Made by a program: the position numbers and the translations under genes. Positions 33,623 through 41,935 of a DNA stretch of 58,720 nt are shown here, one piece after another (within the stretch, counting starts at the first letter, position 1; each line of letters starts with the position of its first letter). Under the pieces are notes generated by a model. It made no database searches. It saw nothing but the letters and a program-made list of their open reading frames with translations, and was not told where the DNA came from. This DNA is from a bacterium (lineage in GTDB: Bacteria; Actinomycetota; Acidimicrobiia; Spongiisociales; UBA5794), in contig JAAETI010000141.1 of the NCBI GenBank assembly GCA_024228555.1, forward strand, positions 1-58,720, written 5' to 3'.

Positions 33623-35424
33623 AACGCCGCGTCTGGCATATCCATCAGTGCGCCGTCCTCCTGCTCGGCAGCTGTACGACGGACCTTTGCCTTCGGGAAG
33701 GCGTGCCTCGCAAAGAACCGGGCCGAAGCAACCTTGCCCTCGTAGAACGAGGAATCCTGACTGTCGGCTTCGGGCAGCGCGGCCAACGCGATCTCGGCAT
33801 GACGCAGCAGCAGCCACCCTATGGTGACCTCGCTGATGCTCTCGAGGAGAGTGTTGGCGTGGAGCCCCAGCTTGTACAAACCCTTCGGGTCTTGCTGTGA
33901 CCCCATGAGGTGACCCACCATCACCCCAAGGTGACCCTGGGTGTCGTCAAGCGCTTTGCCGAGCAACTCCCTCTCCACCGCCAACTCCTCCGGACCACCT
34001 TTGACCATTTCCAAGACCTCGCCTGAAAGCGCGGTGAGCGTCTGGCCCTGGTCGCGGGCGATCTTGCGGAAGAACAAGTCAAGGGCCTGAATCGCCGTCG
34101 TCCCCTCATAGAGGGTGTCGATCTTGGTATCCCTGATGTACTGCTCGATCGGGTAGTCCATAGTGAACCCGGAGCCGCCGAAGACCTGGAGCGATGTCGC
34201 CAAGAGCTCATAAGCCTTCTCGGAGGAATACCCCTTCACGAGCGGCAGCAAGAAATCGTCGAGCTTGTCCCAGGTGTTGTCGTCGGGGAAACGCTGTTTC
34301 TGGTCTTGCACCCAACCGGTGTAATAGAGCAGCGCTCGTAGACCCTCAGCATGCGACTTCTGCAGCATCAGCATGCGACGCACATCGGGGTGCCGGATGA
34401 TCTCAACCCTCGGAGCGGTCTTGTCCGCCATCCGGGTCAGGTCGGCACTCTGGACACGCTCCTTGGCGTACTCCAACGAGTTCAAGTAGGCCGTCGATAG
34501 TGTTGCCGTTGCCTTGGTCCCGATCAGCATCCGGGCCCGCTCGATAACGTGGAACATCTGACGAATACCGTCGTGCACATTGCCGACCAAGTAACCGACG
34601 CACGGCTCATCGATTCCAAAGCTCAACTCGCAGGTCGTCGACGCCTTGATACCCATCTTCTTCTCGAGATTGGTTGCCACGACTCCGTTGCGCTCGCCAA
34701 GGGAACCGTCCTCGTTGACCATGATCTTGGGCACTACGAACATCGAAAGGCCCTTGGTTCCCGGCCCCGCTCCAAGCGGGCGAGCCAGCACCATGTGGAC
34801 GATGTTCTCCGCCCAATCGTGGTCGCCGGATGTGATGAATCGCTTCACGCCTTCGATGTGATAGATCCCGGCTTCTTCATCAACAGGAATGGCCTTGGTC
34901 GTGCCTGCGCCGACGTCCGATCCCGCATCGGGTTCGGTCAAGACCATCGTGCCGCCCCAGTTGTTGGCCAGAGCCGGCTTGACGAACCGCTCAACTTGCT
35001 CGGGAGTTCCGACTTCGTTGAGAACGACGGGTAGAAGGGTTCCGATGGCGAGGAAGGCGGCAGGATTGGCGCCGACCAGAAGCTCCTGAACCGCCCAGCG
35101 CAGAGACATCGGTGCGGCCACGCCACCGAGTTCTGGTGGGCGGAACAGGTCATCCCAGCCCGCGTCGTAGTAGGCGGTCAGCGTGTCCTTGAGGCTCTGT
35201 GGCAGCGTGACTTCACCGTCTTTGAGTTCCGGCGGATTGCGGTCGGCGTCAACGAAGCTGGAGGCGAACTCGTCGACGGCAAAACGGTCGATCTCATCGA
35301 GCATGTGGACGGCTGTGTCTTGGTCCATGTCCTCGAAAGGAGCGGCAGCTAGATATTCCTGAGTCCTATAGGCCTCGAAGAGATTGAACTTGATGTCTCG
35401 CAGATTGGTCTTGTAGTGACTCAT
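33619..35424 (-). CDS. Acyl-CoA dehydrogenase, FadE5/DmdC-like
   Basis: 601 residues, matching the long (about 600 aa) acyl-CoA dehydrogenases such as mycobacterial FadE5 and methylmercaptopropionyl-CoA dehydrogenase DmdC rather than the 380-aa forms. Motifs: MVLTEPDAGSDVGAGTTKA (FAD/substrate), GVKRFITSGDHD, MGIKASTTCELSF, the FGGSGFTMDYPIEQYIRDTKI segment and YEGTTAIQALDLFFRK, whose Glu is the likely catalytic base. The last ~130 residues form the extra C-terminal domain. Transcribed away from a TetR gene with shared operator, so it is probably inducible by an acyl-CoA or related ligand. Substrate chain length is not predictable. Confidence 0.93.
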   Translation of the reverse strand: MSHYKTNLRDIKFNLFEAYRTQEYLAAAPFEDMDQDTAVHMLDEIDRFAVDEFASSFVDADRNPPELKDGEVTLPQSLKDTLTAYYDAGWDDLFRPPELGGVAAPMSLRWAVQELLVGANPAAFLAIGTLLPVVLNEVGTPEQVERFVKPALANNWGGTMVLTEPDAGSDVGAGTTKAIPVDEEAGIYHIEGVKRFITSGDHDWAENIVHMVLARPLGAGPGTKGLSMFVVPKIMVNEDGSLGERNGVVATNLEKKMGIKASTTCELSFGIDEPCVGYLVGNVHDGIRQMFHVIERARMLIGTKATATLSTAYLNSLEYAKERVQSADLTRMADKTAPRVEIIRHPDVRRMLMLQKSHAEGLRALLYYTGWVQDQKQRFPDDNTWDKLDDFLLPLVKGYSSEKAYELLATSLQVFGGSGFTMDYPIEQYIRDTKIDTLYEGTTAIQALDLFFRKIARDQGQTLTALSGEVLEMVKGGPEELAVERELLGKALDDTQGHLGVMVGHLMGSQQDPKGLYKLGLHANTLLESISEVTIGWLLLRHAEIALAALPEADSQDSSFYEGKVASARFFARHAFPKAKVRRTAAEQEDGALMDMPDAAF

Positions 35425-35478
35425 GACAAACCCCTGGCTTCGGGACGGGCAACTTCGTGCGGCTTGAACACCGATTTT

Positions 35479-35508
35479 GAGTATACACTCTATTTTGAGT
35501 GAACGTTC
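35479..35508. promoter_or_regulatory. Likely TetR operator between the acyl-CoA dehydrogenase and tetR genes
   Basis: Two related 12-bp sites lie in the 131-bp divergent intergenic region: GAGTATACACTC (35479-35490) and GAGTGAACGTTC (35497-35508), 18 bp apart start to start. The first has inverted GAGT/ACTC ends; the second contains the palindrome GAACGTTC. AGTATA at 35480-35485 reads TATACT on the minus strand, a fair -10 box for the dehydrogenase gene, so a protein bound here would block transcription. Confidence 0.6.
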
Positions 35509-35555
35509 TAAGTTTGTCTGATGTCGGCTAGTCTGACATTGGAAGGAAGGGAACC

Positions 35556-36116
35556 GTGGCTCGATATCAGGCCGGGATCCGCACCGAAGCGCGGATCATC
35601 GAAGCAACACGAGAGCTGTTGGGTGAAGTCGGCTTGGACGGCACCACCCTCAAAGCGATCTGCGAACGTGCCCAAGTCAGGGCCGGTAGCTTCTATAACC
35701 TGTTCGAGTCGAAGGACGATGCAGTGCTTCGCGTGGTCAAAGACGCGATCCGAGCCGTTGACCCGCACCCCCGCCAGGACGCACCCGACTCGCTTTCAGA
35801 ACTCGTCGAGGCATACATCTCGTTTGTGACCGGTCAGCCCGAGGTTGCCAAGGTCTATCTCAAGATCGCGATGTCGGGAGCCACCAATGGTTCGCTCGGC
35901 AACACTGTTATCCGACATCACAAGCGCCGAGTGGCCCGGTTCTCATCTGCCATTGCCAACGAGCACGCCGAACTCACCGCGGAAGAAGTCACCGAACGGG
36001 CCGAAATCATCCTGGCAACTCTGAGTGGGCTGGCCTTCATGTGGATGCTCGAGCCCGGGTTCGACTTTCCCGGCCGTGCCCGTCTTGCCGCTTCCAGTTC
36101 ACTCGTTTCTGGCTAG
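35556..36116 (+). CDS. TetR/AcrR-family transcriptional regulator
   Basis: 186 residues from GTG at 35556 (GGAAGGGAA just upstream). The N-terminal HTH is typical: ARIIEATRELLGEVGLDGTTLKAICERAQVRAGSFYNLFESKDDAVL. The C-terminal ligand domain is all-helical (YISFVTGQPEVAKVYLKIAMSGATNG). It is divergent from the acyl-CoA dehydrogenase with repeat elements between, so it probably represses that gene and itself. The ligand is unknown; an acyl-CoA is a reasonable guess. Confidence 0.9.
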   Translation: MARYQAGIRTEARIIEATRELLGEVGLDGTTLKAICERAQVRAGSFYNLFESKDDAVLRVVKDAIRAVDPHPRQDAPDSLSELVEAYISFVTGQPEVAKVYLKIAMSGATNGSLGNTVIRHHKRRVARFSSAIANEHAELTAEEVTERAEIILATLSGLAFMWMLEPGFDFPGRARLAASSSLVSG

Positions 36117-36238
36117 GAGCCTGGTGCGGCAACCGTGGGCAGATAGTCCCTGGCAAAGGGGCCGTCCGTCTGTACCAATCGATTAGAAGATGAGGCAAGA
36201 TCTCATCAGTACCACCGTTTCCCCCGAAACGATGAGAG

Positions 36239-36262
36239 AGGGCGGACCCACACCGCCCTTTC
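36239..36262 (+). terminator. Hairpin terminator after tetR
   Basis: AGGGCGG (36239-36245) pairs with CCGCCCT (36253-36259) around a 7-base loop and is followed by TTCT on the plus strand. It sits between the convergent tetR and aldehyde dehydrogenase genes and may serve both. The preceding 120 bases after tetR hold no gene. Confidence 0.55.
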
Positions 36263-36281
36263 TCCGCGTCTGGAGCCGTTG

Positions 36282-37721
36282 CTACGAGCCGGCGATGAAC
36301 ACGGACTTGAGCTCGCTGTAGTGCTCGAGTGCGACCATTCCCTGTTCACGACCAATGCCGCTGCCCTTGACCCCGCCAAAGGGCGCCTCGATGTGGACAC
36401 TGGATGACGAGTTGACCGAGATCATCCCTGTATCGAACGACCGCACCACCCGGAGCGCCCTACCGATATCCCTGGTCCACACCGATCCTGACAGTCCATA
36501 TCCGCTGTCGTTGGCGAGCTGAAGGGCTTCGTCCTCGCCTGCAAAGGGCATGATCGCAACGACCGGGCCAAACACCTCTTCCTGCATCAACCTCATATCG
36601 TTGCGCACGTCTACGTAGACGGCAGGGGTGAGGTAGGAGCCTGCGGTCAGGTCACCGCCGGGCCGCTCACCACCACAAACACGAGTCGCTCCCTCCGCAT
36701 GGGCAATGTCGAGATAACCCACAACCGTGTCGAGATGGTCGCCAGTGATGAGCGGACCCATCTGGGTCTGCTCATCGGTCGGATCACCAACCAACAGACT
36801 CGCCGCCCTCTCTGCGAATCGTTCCACAAATTCATCGAAGAGCGGCCTCTCCACAAGGATCCTGCTGCGGGCACAGCAGTCCTGCCCGGCGTTGTCATAG
36901 ACCGCAAACACCGACGACTCGACGCAGTCGTCGAGATCGGCATCGCTGAACACGACGCTGGCACTCTTCCCGCCCAGCTCCAGAGACACGTTCTTGATGC
37001 CGGCCGCCGCCGCCTGCATCACACCGCTGCCCACCTCGGTGGAACCGGTGAACGAAACCTTGCGCACCAACGGGTGCCGGACCAGGGCATCACCGGCAAC
37101 CGAGCCGCGGCCAGGAACAACGTTCAGGGCACCGGCAGGTAGGCCAGCCTCTAACGCCAAGTCCGCCAGGGCCAGAGCCGACAGCGGTGTCACGCCTGCC
37201 GGCTTCGCAACAACTGTGTTCCCCATCGCTAGCGCCGGAGCCACCTTCCAGGCCAGGATCAGCATGGGGAAGTTCCACGGAACAACTAGACCGCACACGC
37301 CAACCGGTTCACGGAATGTGAGCAAGGTTCCATCGGCATGTGACGGAATCGTCTGGCCATGGATCTTGTCGACGGCGCCTGCGTAGTAGTCGAACGTCGT
37401 AGCGACCGCCCCTATCTCGCCCCGGGCGGCAGATATGGGCTTGCCGGCATTCTGCGACTCGAGAGAGGCAAGCGATTCTTGGTCTCGCCGGATCAGATCA
37501 GCGATCCGGCGCAGGACGTCGCGACGTTCCCGTGGCGACGTGCGCCACCATTGTTGATAGGCGATGTCGGCCCCCTGCACGGCCCGATCCACATCGACAA
37601 TCCCGGCCGCTGCAACCTCTGCGATCACCTCGCCGCTAGCTGGATTTCGCACCGCTGAGGTCTCGCCGCTTTCGCTCGCAGATCGTTCGCCGCTCACGGC
37701 CATTCCTTGCTGCACAATCAT
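36282..37721 (-). CDS. NAD(P)-dependent aldehyde dehydrogenase (PuuC/betaine-aldehyde type)
   Basis: 479 residues from ATG at 37721, whose ribosome site GGAG overlaps the SDR stop. ALDH features: VVPWNFPMLILAWKVAPALAMGN, KPAGVTPLSAL, the NAD loop FTGSTEVGSGV, catalytic Glu in VSLELGGKSA, catalytic Cys in AGQDCCARSRI, and EEVFGPVV. The sequence is closest in style to gamma-aminobutyraldehyde and betaine aldehyde dehydrogenases. With the upstream glutamine synthetase-like gene and SDR it suggests an amine or polyamine degradation operon; the exact aldehyde is inference. Confidence 0.92.
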   Translation of the reverse strand: MIVQQGMAVSGERSASESGETSAVRNPASGEVIAEVAAAGIVDVDRAVQGADIAYQQWWRTSPRERRDVLRRIADLIRRDQESLASLESQNAGKPISAARGEIGAVATTFDYYAGAVDKIHGQTIPSHADGTLLTFREPVGVCGLVVPWNFPMLILAWKVAPALAMGNTVVAKPAGVTPLSALALADLALEAGLPAGALNVVPGRGSVAGDALVRHPLVRKVSFTGSTEVGSGVMQAAAAGIKNVSLELGGKSASVVFSDADLDDCVESSVFAVYDNAGQDCCARSRILVERPLFDEFVERFAERAASLLVGDPTDEQTQMGPLITGDHLDTVVGYLDIAHAEGATRVCGGERPGGDLTAGSYLTPAVYVDVRNDMRLMQEEVFGPVVAIMPFAGEDEALQLANDSGYGLSGSVWTRDIGRALRVVRSFDTGMISVNSSSSVHIEAPFGGVKGSGIGREQGMVALEHYSELKSVFIAGS

Positions 37722-37725
37722 CAAT

Positions 37726-38499
37726 TCACTCCGGAGTTACGTAGGCGGCGGCCAACCCGCCATCAACAAGGAAATCGGTTCCAGTGACATACGAGGAGTC
37801 GTCCGAGGCAAGAAATAGCGCTGCATGTGCCATCTCCTTGGCCTCACCAAAGCGGCCCATCGGCACATGCACCAAGCGTCGTTGCTTCTTCTCGTCAGTG
37901 TCGAGAAAGCTCATGAGGAGCTCTGTCCGCAACGGTCCTGGGCATAGAGCATTGACCCTGATCCCTTCGCGAGCGTGTACAACCGCCAGCTCTCGGGTCA
38001 GCGCCAGTACCGCTCCCTTTGAAGCGGTGTAGGCAAGTTGCGGCGTCGCCGCACCCATCACTGCGACAAATGACGCCGTGTTGATGATCGATCCGCCGCC
38101 ACTGCGCCGGATCGCCGGAATCCCGTACTTGCATCCCAAATAGACACCTTTGGCATTGACCGCCATGGTCTTGTCCCAGACCGCTTCGTCGGTACTTACG
38201 GCGTCACCATCGGCAGGGAGCATGATCCCTGCGTTGTTGAACATGATATCGAGCCGACCGAACTGCCGTTCCGCTGTCGCCACCATCTCCTCGCAGGAAG
38301 CGGCATTGGAGATGTCGGCAACGATCGCAGCCGCCCGGCCACCGTTGTCTTTGACCTCTGCCGCTACCGCGTCCACTGCCGCTTCGTTCACATCGACGAG
38401 AGCCAACGCGGCCCCCTCGGCAGCAAACAGGATCGCGGTTTCCCGTCCGATCCCGTTCCCGGCACCCGTGATCAGAGCCACCTTGTTCTCGAGCCGCAT
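37726..38499 (-). CDS. Short-chain dehydrogenase/reductase (SDR)
   Basis: 257 residues from ATG at 38499 with AAGGAGG 5 bases upstream. Classical SDR: TGAGNGIGRE cofactor loop, DVNEAAVD (Asp after strand 2, NAD preference), NNAGIM, catalytic Ser in INTASFVAVMG and Tyr/Lys in YTASKGAVLAL, and PGPLRTELL. It sits between the glutamine synthetase-like and aldehyde dehydrogenase genes with short gaps, so it is probably part of the same catabolic route. Substrate unknown. Confidence 0.93.
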   Translation of the reverse strand: MRLENKVALITGAGNGIGRETAILFAAEGAALALVDVNEAAVDAVAAEVKDNGGRAAAIVADISNAASCEEMVATAERQFGRLDIMFNNAGIMLPADGDAVSTDEAVWDKTMAVNAKGVYLGCKYGIPAIRRSGGGSIINTASFVAVMGAATPQLAYTASKGAVLALTRELAVVHAREGIRVNALCPGPLRTELLMSFLDTDEKKQRRLVHVPMGRFGEAKEMAHAALFLASDDSSYVTGTDFLVDGGLAAAYVTPE

Positions 38500-38515
38500 G
38501 CCCACCTCCTTGTCG

Positions 38516-39886
38516 TCAGATTCTCTCGAAGTAGCGACGTCGTTCCCAATCGGTCACCGCGTTGTCATATGCCGCAAGCTCGGTCGCAAAGAAGTGCCGG
38601 TAATGCTCGTGAACGTCTGCACCGAATGCTGCGGCCGCAAACTCACTGGCTGCAAAGTGCTCGAGACCGTCACGCAACGTCTTTGGCACCTCGGGCAGTT
38701 CGGCCGCGGCATAGACATCGCCCTCGAAGATCGGCGGCGGCTCGATCTTGTTCTCGATTCCATCGAGACCGGCCGCCAGCATCGCCGCATACGCCAGGTA
38801 TGGGTTCACATCCGCACCAGCGACCCGACACTCGATTCGCAAGCTCGGTCCGTCGCCAATTATTCGGAATCCGGCCGTTCGATTGTCGTGGCTCCAGGCA
38901 ATTCGGGTCGGCGCCCACGAGCCATCCTGGAAGCGTTTGTACGAGTTGATGGTCGGCGCAAAGAATGGAATCAGCTCGGTGATCTTGTCCATCCACCCGC
39001 CGAGGAACCAGCGGAACTCGTCCGACACCAGCAAAGGCGGGAACGAAACGTCACCGGGGAATGCATTCGTCTCTCCCTCCCAGAGACTCACGTGAATATG
39101 GCAGCTCGAACCGGCTTCCGTCTCGCCGGGCTTGGCCATGAACGTCACCGCCAACCCCATCTCGTCCGCCGTCTCCTTCATGCACTGCTTCATCAGCACA
39201 TGGCGGTCGGCCATTTCGAGAATCTCGGCATACCGGATGTTCATCTCGTGCTGACCGCGACCCCACTCCCCTTTGGATGTCTCCACTGGGATCGCAGACC
39301 GTGACAGATGGCGCCGAATCGCAGAGTTGTACGGCTCCTCACGAGTCCCCTGGAGAAGGTTGTAGTCCTCGATGTACCAGCCAACCGGTCGCAGGCCCGC
39401 ATATCCGTTTTCGGCGGCTGCCCGATAGCTGTCCTCGTACATGAAGTACTCGAGCTCTGAGGCCGCCATCGCCGAATAGCCCATTGTCTCGGCTCGTTGC
39501 AGCTGTCTCCGCAGCATCGAGCGTGGAGCCACCGGCACCGGCTCACCGGTGTGCTCGTCGTGCACGTCACACAAGACCACCGCCGTGCCGGTCAGCCAAT
39601 CGGCAATCCGAAGTGTTCCCAGATCAGGGACCATATGGAAATCCCCGTACCCCTTCTCCCAGTTGGCATAAGCGAATCCGGGGACCGGCTCCATCTCCAT
39701 ATCAACCGTCAGCAGGTAGTCGCAGGCGTGAGTGCCCTCGCTAGCAATGCCGTCGAGGAAGAACTCAGCGTCATATCGTTTTCCTTGCAACCGGCCGTAG
39801 AGGTCGGTGAAGGCCACAACGACTGTGTCGATCTCCTCGCTCTCGACACCCTCTCGCAATTGATCGATGCTGATCAATCCGCGCAT
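38516..39886 (-). CDS. Glutamine synthetase-family ligase (GlnA/PuuA-like)
   Basis: 456 residues with the two GS domains. The beta-Grasp domain includes VVVAFTDLYGRLQGKRYDAEFFL. The catalytic domain has SELEYFMYEDSY, QHEMNIRYAE, CHIHVSLWEG, NRTAGFRIIGDG and IECRVAGADVNPYLAYAAMLAAGL. Divergence from true GlnA at the adenylylation and ammonia regions, and linkage to an aldehyde dehydrogenase and SDR, suggest a gamma-glutamyl-amine ligase such as PuuA (gamma-glutamylputrescine synthetase). A PuuD-like hydrolase lies 18 kb away. GGGAGG precedes the ATG. First gene of the operon, divergent from the importer genes. Confidence 0.88.
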   Translation of the reverse strand: MRGLISIDQLREGVESEEIDTVVVAFTDLYGRLQGKRYDAEFFLDGIASEGTHACDYLLTVDMEMEPVPGFAYANWEKGYGDFHMVPDLGTLRIADWLTGTAVVLCDVHDEHTGEPVPVAPRSMLRRQLQRAETMGYSAMAASELEYFMYEDSYRAAAENGYAGLRPVGWYIEDYNLLQGTREEPYNSAIRRHLSRSAIPVETSKGEWGRGQHEMNIRYAEILEMADRHVLMKQCMKETADEMGLAVTFMAKPGETEAGSSCHIHVSLWEGETNAFPGDVSFPPLLVSDEFRWFLGGWMDKITELIPFFAPTINSYKRFQDGSWAPTRIAWSHDNRTAGFRIIGDGPSLRIECRVAGADVNPYLAYAAMLAAGLDGIENKIEPPPIFEGDVYAAAELPEVPKTLRDGLEHFAASEFAAAAFGADVHEHYRHFFATELAAYDNAVTDWERRRYFERI

Positions 39887-40043
39887 TCCGATCCTCCCTT
39901 GTACCCAGACAACTCTGCCGGGTTTCGAACATGGTCAGCATTCCAGCGCGCCCTACCCTAAGCGAAAGCAACCAACGGTTCCCTTGACGCGACCCCCTGA
40001 GTGGCTGCTAACTTGCCGGTGCCGAGCGTTGCGAGGAGGGGCT

Positions 40044-40982
40044 TTGGCGCAGACAATGGAGGGGAAGGCTGGCGCGACTTCGCAGGCGCCCCCACACCGC
40101 AGACATCGCCGTCGCTATAACCGCGGGGCGTACTTCTACCTGTTCCCCACATTCCTCATACTCGCCATCTTCATCTACTACCCGATTATCGAGTCGTTCA
40201 GATTGAGCCTGAATCGAGTAGCTCCCTTCGGCGGCAAAGAGCTGTTCGTTGGCTTCGAGAACTACACCCGCCTTCTCCAAAGTGCCGACTTCTGGAACAC
40301 GGTCAAGGTCTCACTGTGGTTCATGGTGGGCACCGTTCCCGTTGGAATCGGCCTGGCCGTGGCGATCGCCATCCTTCTGTCGGTGCCCCTCAAACGACTG
40401 AGCGGTATTTACCGGACGTTGATCTTCGTGCCCGTCGTCATCTCGAGTGCGATTGCCGGCGTTCTCTTCCGGCTGCTTTACAACCCGGTTGTCGGTTTCT
40501 TCAATCACTGGCTGAGTCTGATCGGAGTCGACGGTCCCAACTGGTTGAACGAACAGACCTGGGCCCTGGTGGCAGTGACGATCACTGTTGTCTGGCGTCA
40601 ACTCGGCTTCAACGTCATCATCGCCCTTGCCGGCATCCAGCAAATCGACGACAACCTCTACGAAGCGGCCAAGGTCGACGGAGCCGGTGTGTTCAAGCGG
40701 ATCTGGCACATCACCCTGCCGATGCTGACTCCGACCTTGTTCTTCCTTACGATCGTCAACGTCATCATCAGCCTCCAAGCGTTTGGCGAGATCAACATCC
40801 TCACCGACGGTGGTCCCGGCCGGGCCACAACCAACCTCGTGTACCAGGTGTTCGTTGACGGATTCGTCGGCACCCACTTCGTCGGCAGGGCCTCGGCGCA
40901 AGCCTTCATGCTGGCGATACTGATCATCGCAATCTCGTTCATTCAGTTCCGTGGCCTCGGCAAGAGAGTGCACTACCAATGA
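40044..40982 (+). CDS. UgpA-like ABC importer permease
   Basis: 312 residues from TTG at 40044, preferred because AGGAGGGG lies just upstream; an ATG at 40056 is in the same frame. Six membrane helices, and the binding-protein-dependent permease EAA loop YEAAKVDGAGVFKRIWHITLPML about 70 residues from the C-terminus. The family is MalF/UgpA: PTFLILAIFIYYPIIESFRLSLNR and GGPGRATTNLVYQVF. It forms a heterodimer with the next gene product (ATGA overlap). Confidence 0.9.
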   Translation: MAQTMEGKAGATSQAPPHRRHRRRYNRGAYFYLFPTFLILAIFIYYPIIESFRLSLNRVAPFGGKELFVGFENYTRLLQSADFWNTVKVSLWFMVGTVPVGIGLAVAIAILLSVPLKRLSGIYRTLIFVPVVISSAIAGVLFRLLYNPVVGFFNHWLSLIGVDGPNWLNEQTWALVAVTITVVWRQLGFNVIIALAGIQQIDDNLYEAAKVDGAGVFKRIWHITLPMLTPTLFFLTIVNVIISLQAFGEINILTDGGPGRATTNLVYQVFVDGFVGTHFVGRASAQAFMLAILIIAISFIQFRGLGKRVHYQ

Positions 40983-41878
40983 GCACTGCAGACGTCACCG
41001 CAACCGGCGATGTGCTCGGAGACACCGAGCACGTAGAGCCGCGGGGCCGCCTAAGCCGATTTGGCGAGATCCCTGTGCACATCTCGCTGCTCATCGTCGG
41101 GCTGATCGTGGCGATGCCGATCATCATCGCACTGTTCATGAGCTTCACACCGCTGCCCGAGATCGTTGGACGTGCGAATCCCAAACTGCTGCCGGATACC
41201 TGGACGCTGGAGAACTACGACAAGGCGTGGACTGCCTCGCCGTTCCCCAGGTACGTACTCAACAGCTTTGTGCAGACCGGCTTCATCACACTGGGGCAGG
41301 TCCTGTTCTCGGTGCTCGCAGGCTACGCATTCGCAATGTTCGACTTCCGGTTCAAGAACGCCTTGTTTGCGATGGTCATCGGAAGCCTGATCATTCCGTT
41401 CGAGTTGACCTTCATCCCCAACTTCCTCCTGATCAGCGATCTCGGCTGGGCGAACACCTATCAGGGCCTCGTCGTGCCGTTCCTCGCCAGCGCTTTCGGC
41501 GTATTCATGCTGCGCCAGTTCTTCATGTCGATTCCGCGCGATCTATATGAGGCTGCCAAAATCGACGGAGCCAGCGACTGGTTCTACCTGTGGCGGGTGA
41601 TGGTGCCGCTATCGAAGGGTGCCATTTCAGCTTTCACCATCTTTGCGTTCCTCGGTGCGTGGAATCAGTACCTGTGGCCATTGGTGATTACCAATGAAGA
41701 GAGTATGCGCACAGCACAGATCGGAATCCGCTTCTTCCTGGTCAACCAGGAACGAGCAACGGATTGGGGAGCGATCATGGCCGGAGCCATGATCGTGATG
41801 ATCCCAACACTTGTGGTGTTCATCGTGGCTCAGCGTCAGCTGGTCAAGGGGATCGCCATGTCGGGGCTCAAGGGGTAA
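40979..41878 (+). CDS. UgpE-like ABC importer permease
   Basis: 299 residues with six membrane helices and the EAA loop YEAAKIDGASDWFYLWRVMVPLSKGA. The MalG/UgpE type is shown by LPDTWTLENYDKAW, YVLNSFVQTGFITLGQVLFSVLAGYAFA and a C-terminal LVKGIAMSGLKG. It pairs with the UgpA-like permease and is followed 57 bp later by the binding protein gene. No ATPase gene (UgpC/MsmK type) is in the operon. Confidence 0.92.
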   Translation: MSTADVTATGDVLGDTEHVEPRGRLSRFGEIPVHISLLIVGLIVAMPIIIALFMSFTPLPEIVGRANPKLLPDTWTLENYDKAWTASPFPRYVLNSFVQTGFITLGQVLFSVLAGYAFAMFDFRFKNALFAMVIGSLIIPFELTFIPNFLLISDLGWANTYQGLVVPFLASAFGVFMLRQFFMSIPRDLYEAAKIDGASDWFYLWRVMVPLSKGAISAFTIFAFLGAWNQYLWPLVITNEESMRTAQIGIRFFLVNQERATDWGAIMAGAMIVMIPTLVVFIVAQRQLVKGIAMSGLKG

Positions 41879-41935
41879 CCGCCCTGAGGGCACAAGAAAG
41901 AAACGAACTACACAACGAAACAGGGAGGGAAATCC

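Noticed and set aside
36189..36207. GATGAG/CTCATC inverted repeat after tetR
   Set aside because: Only 6 bp with a 7-base centre between convergent genes; it could easily be chance and the nearby 7-bp GC hairpin is the better terminator.
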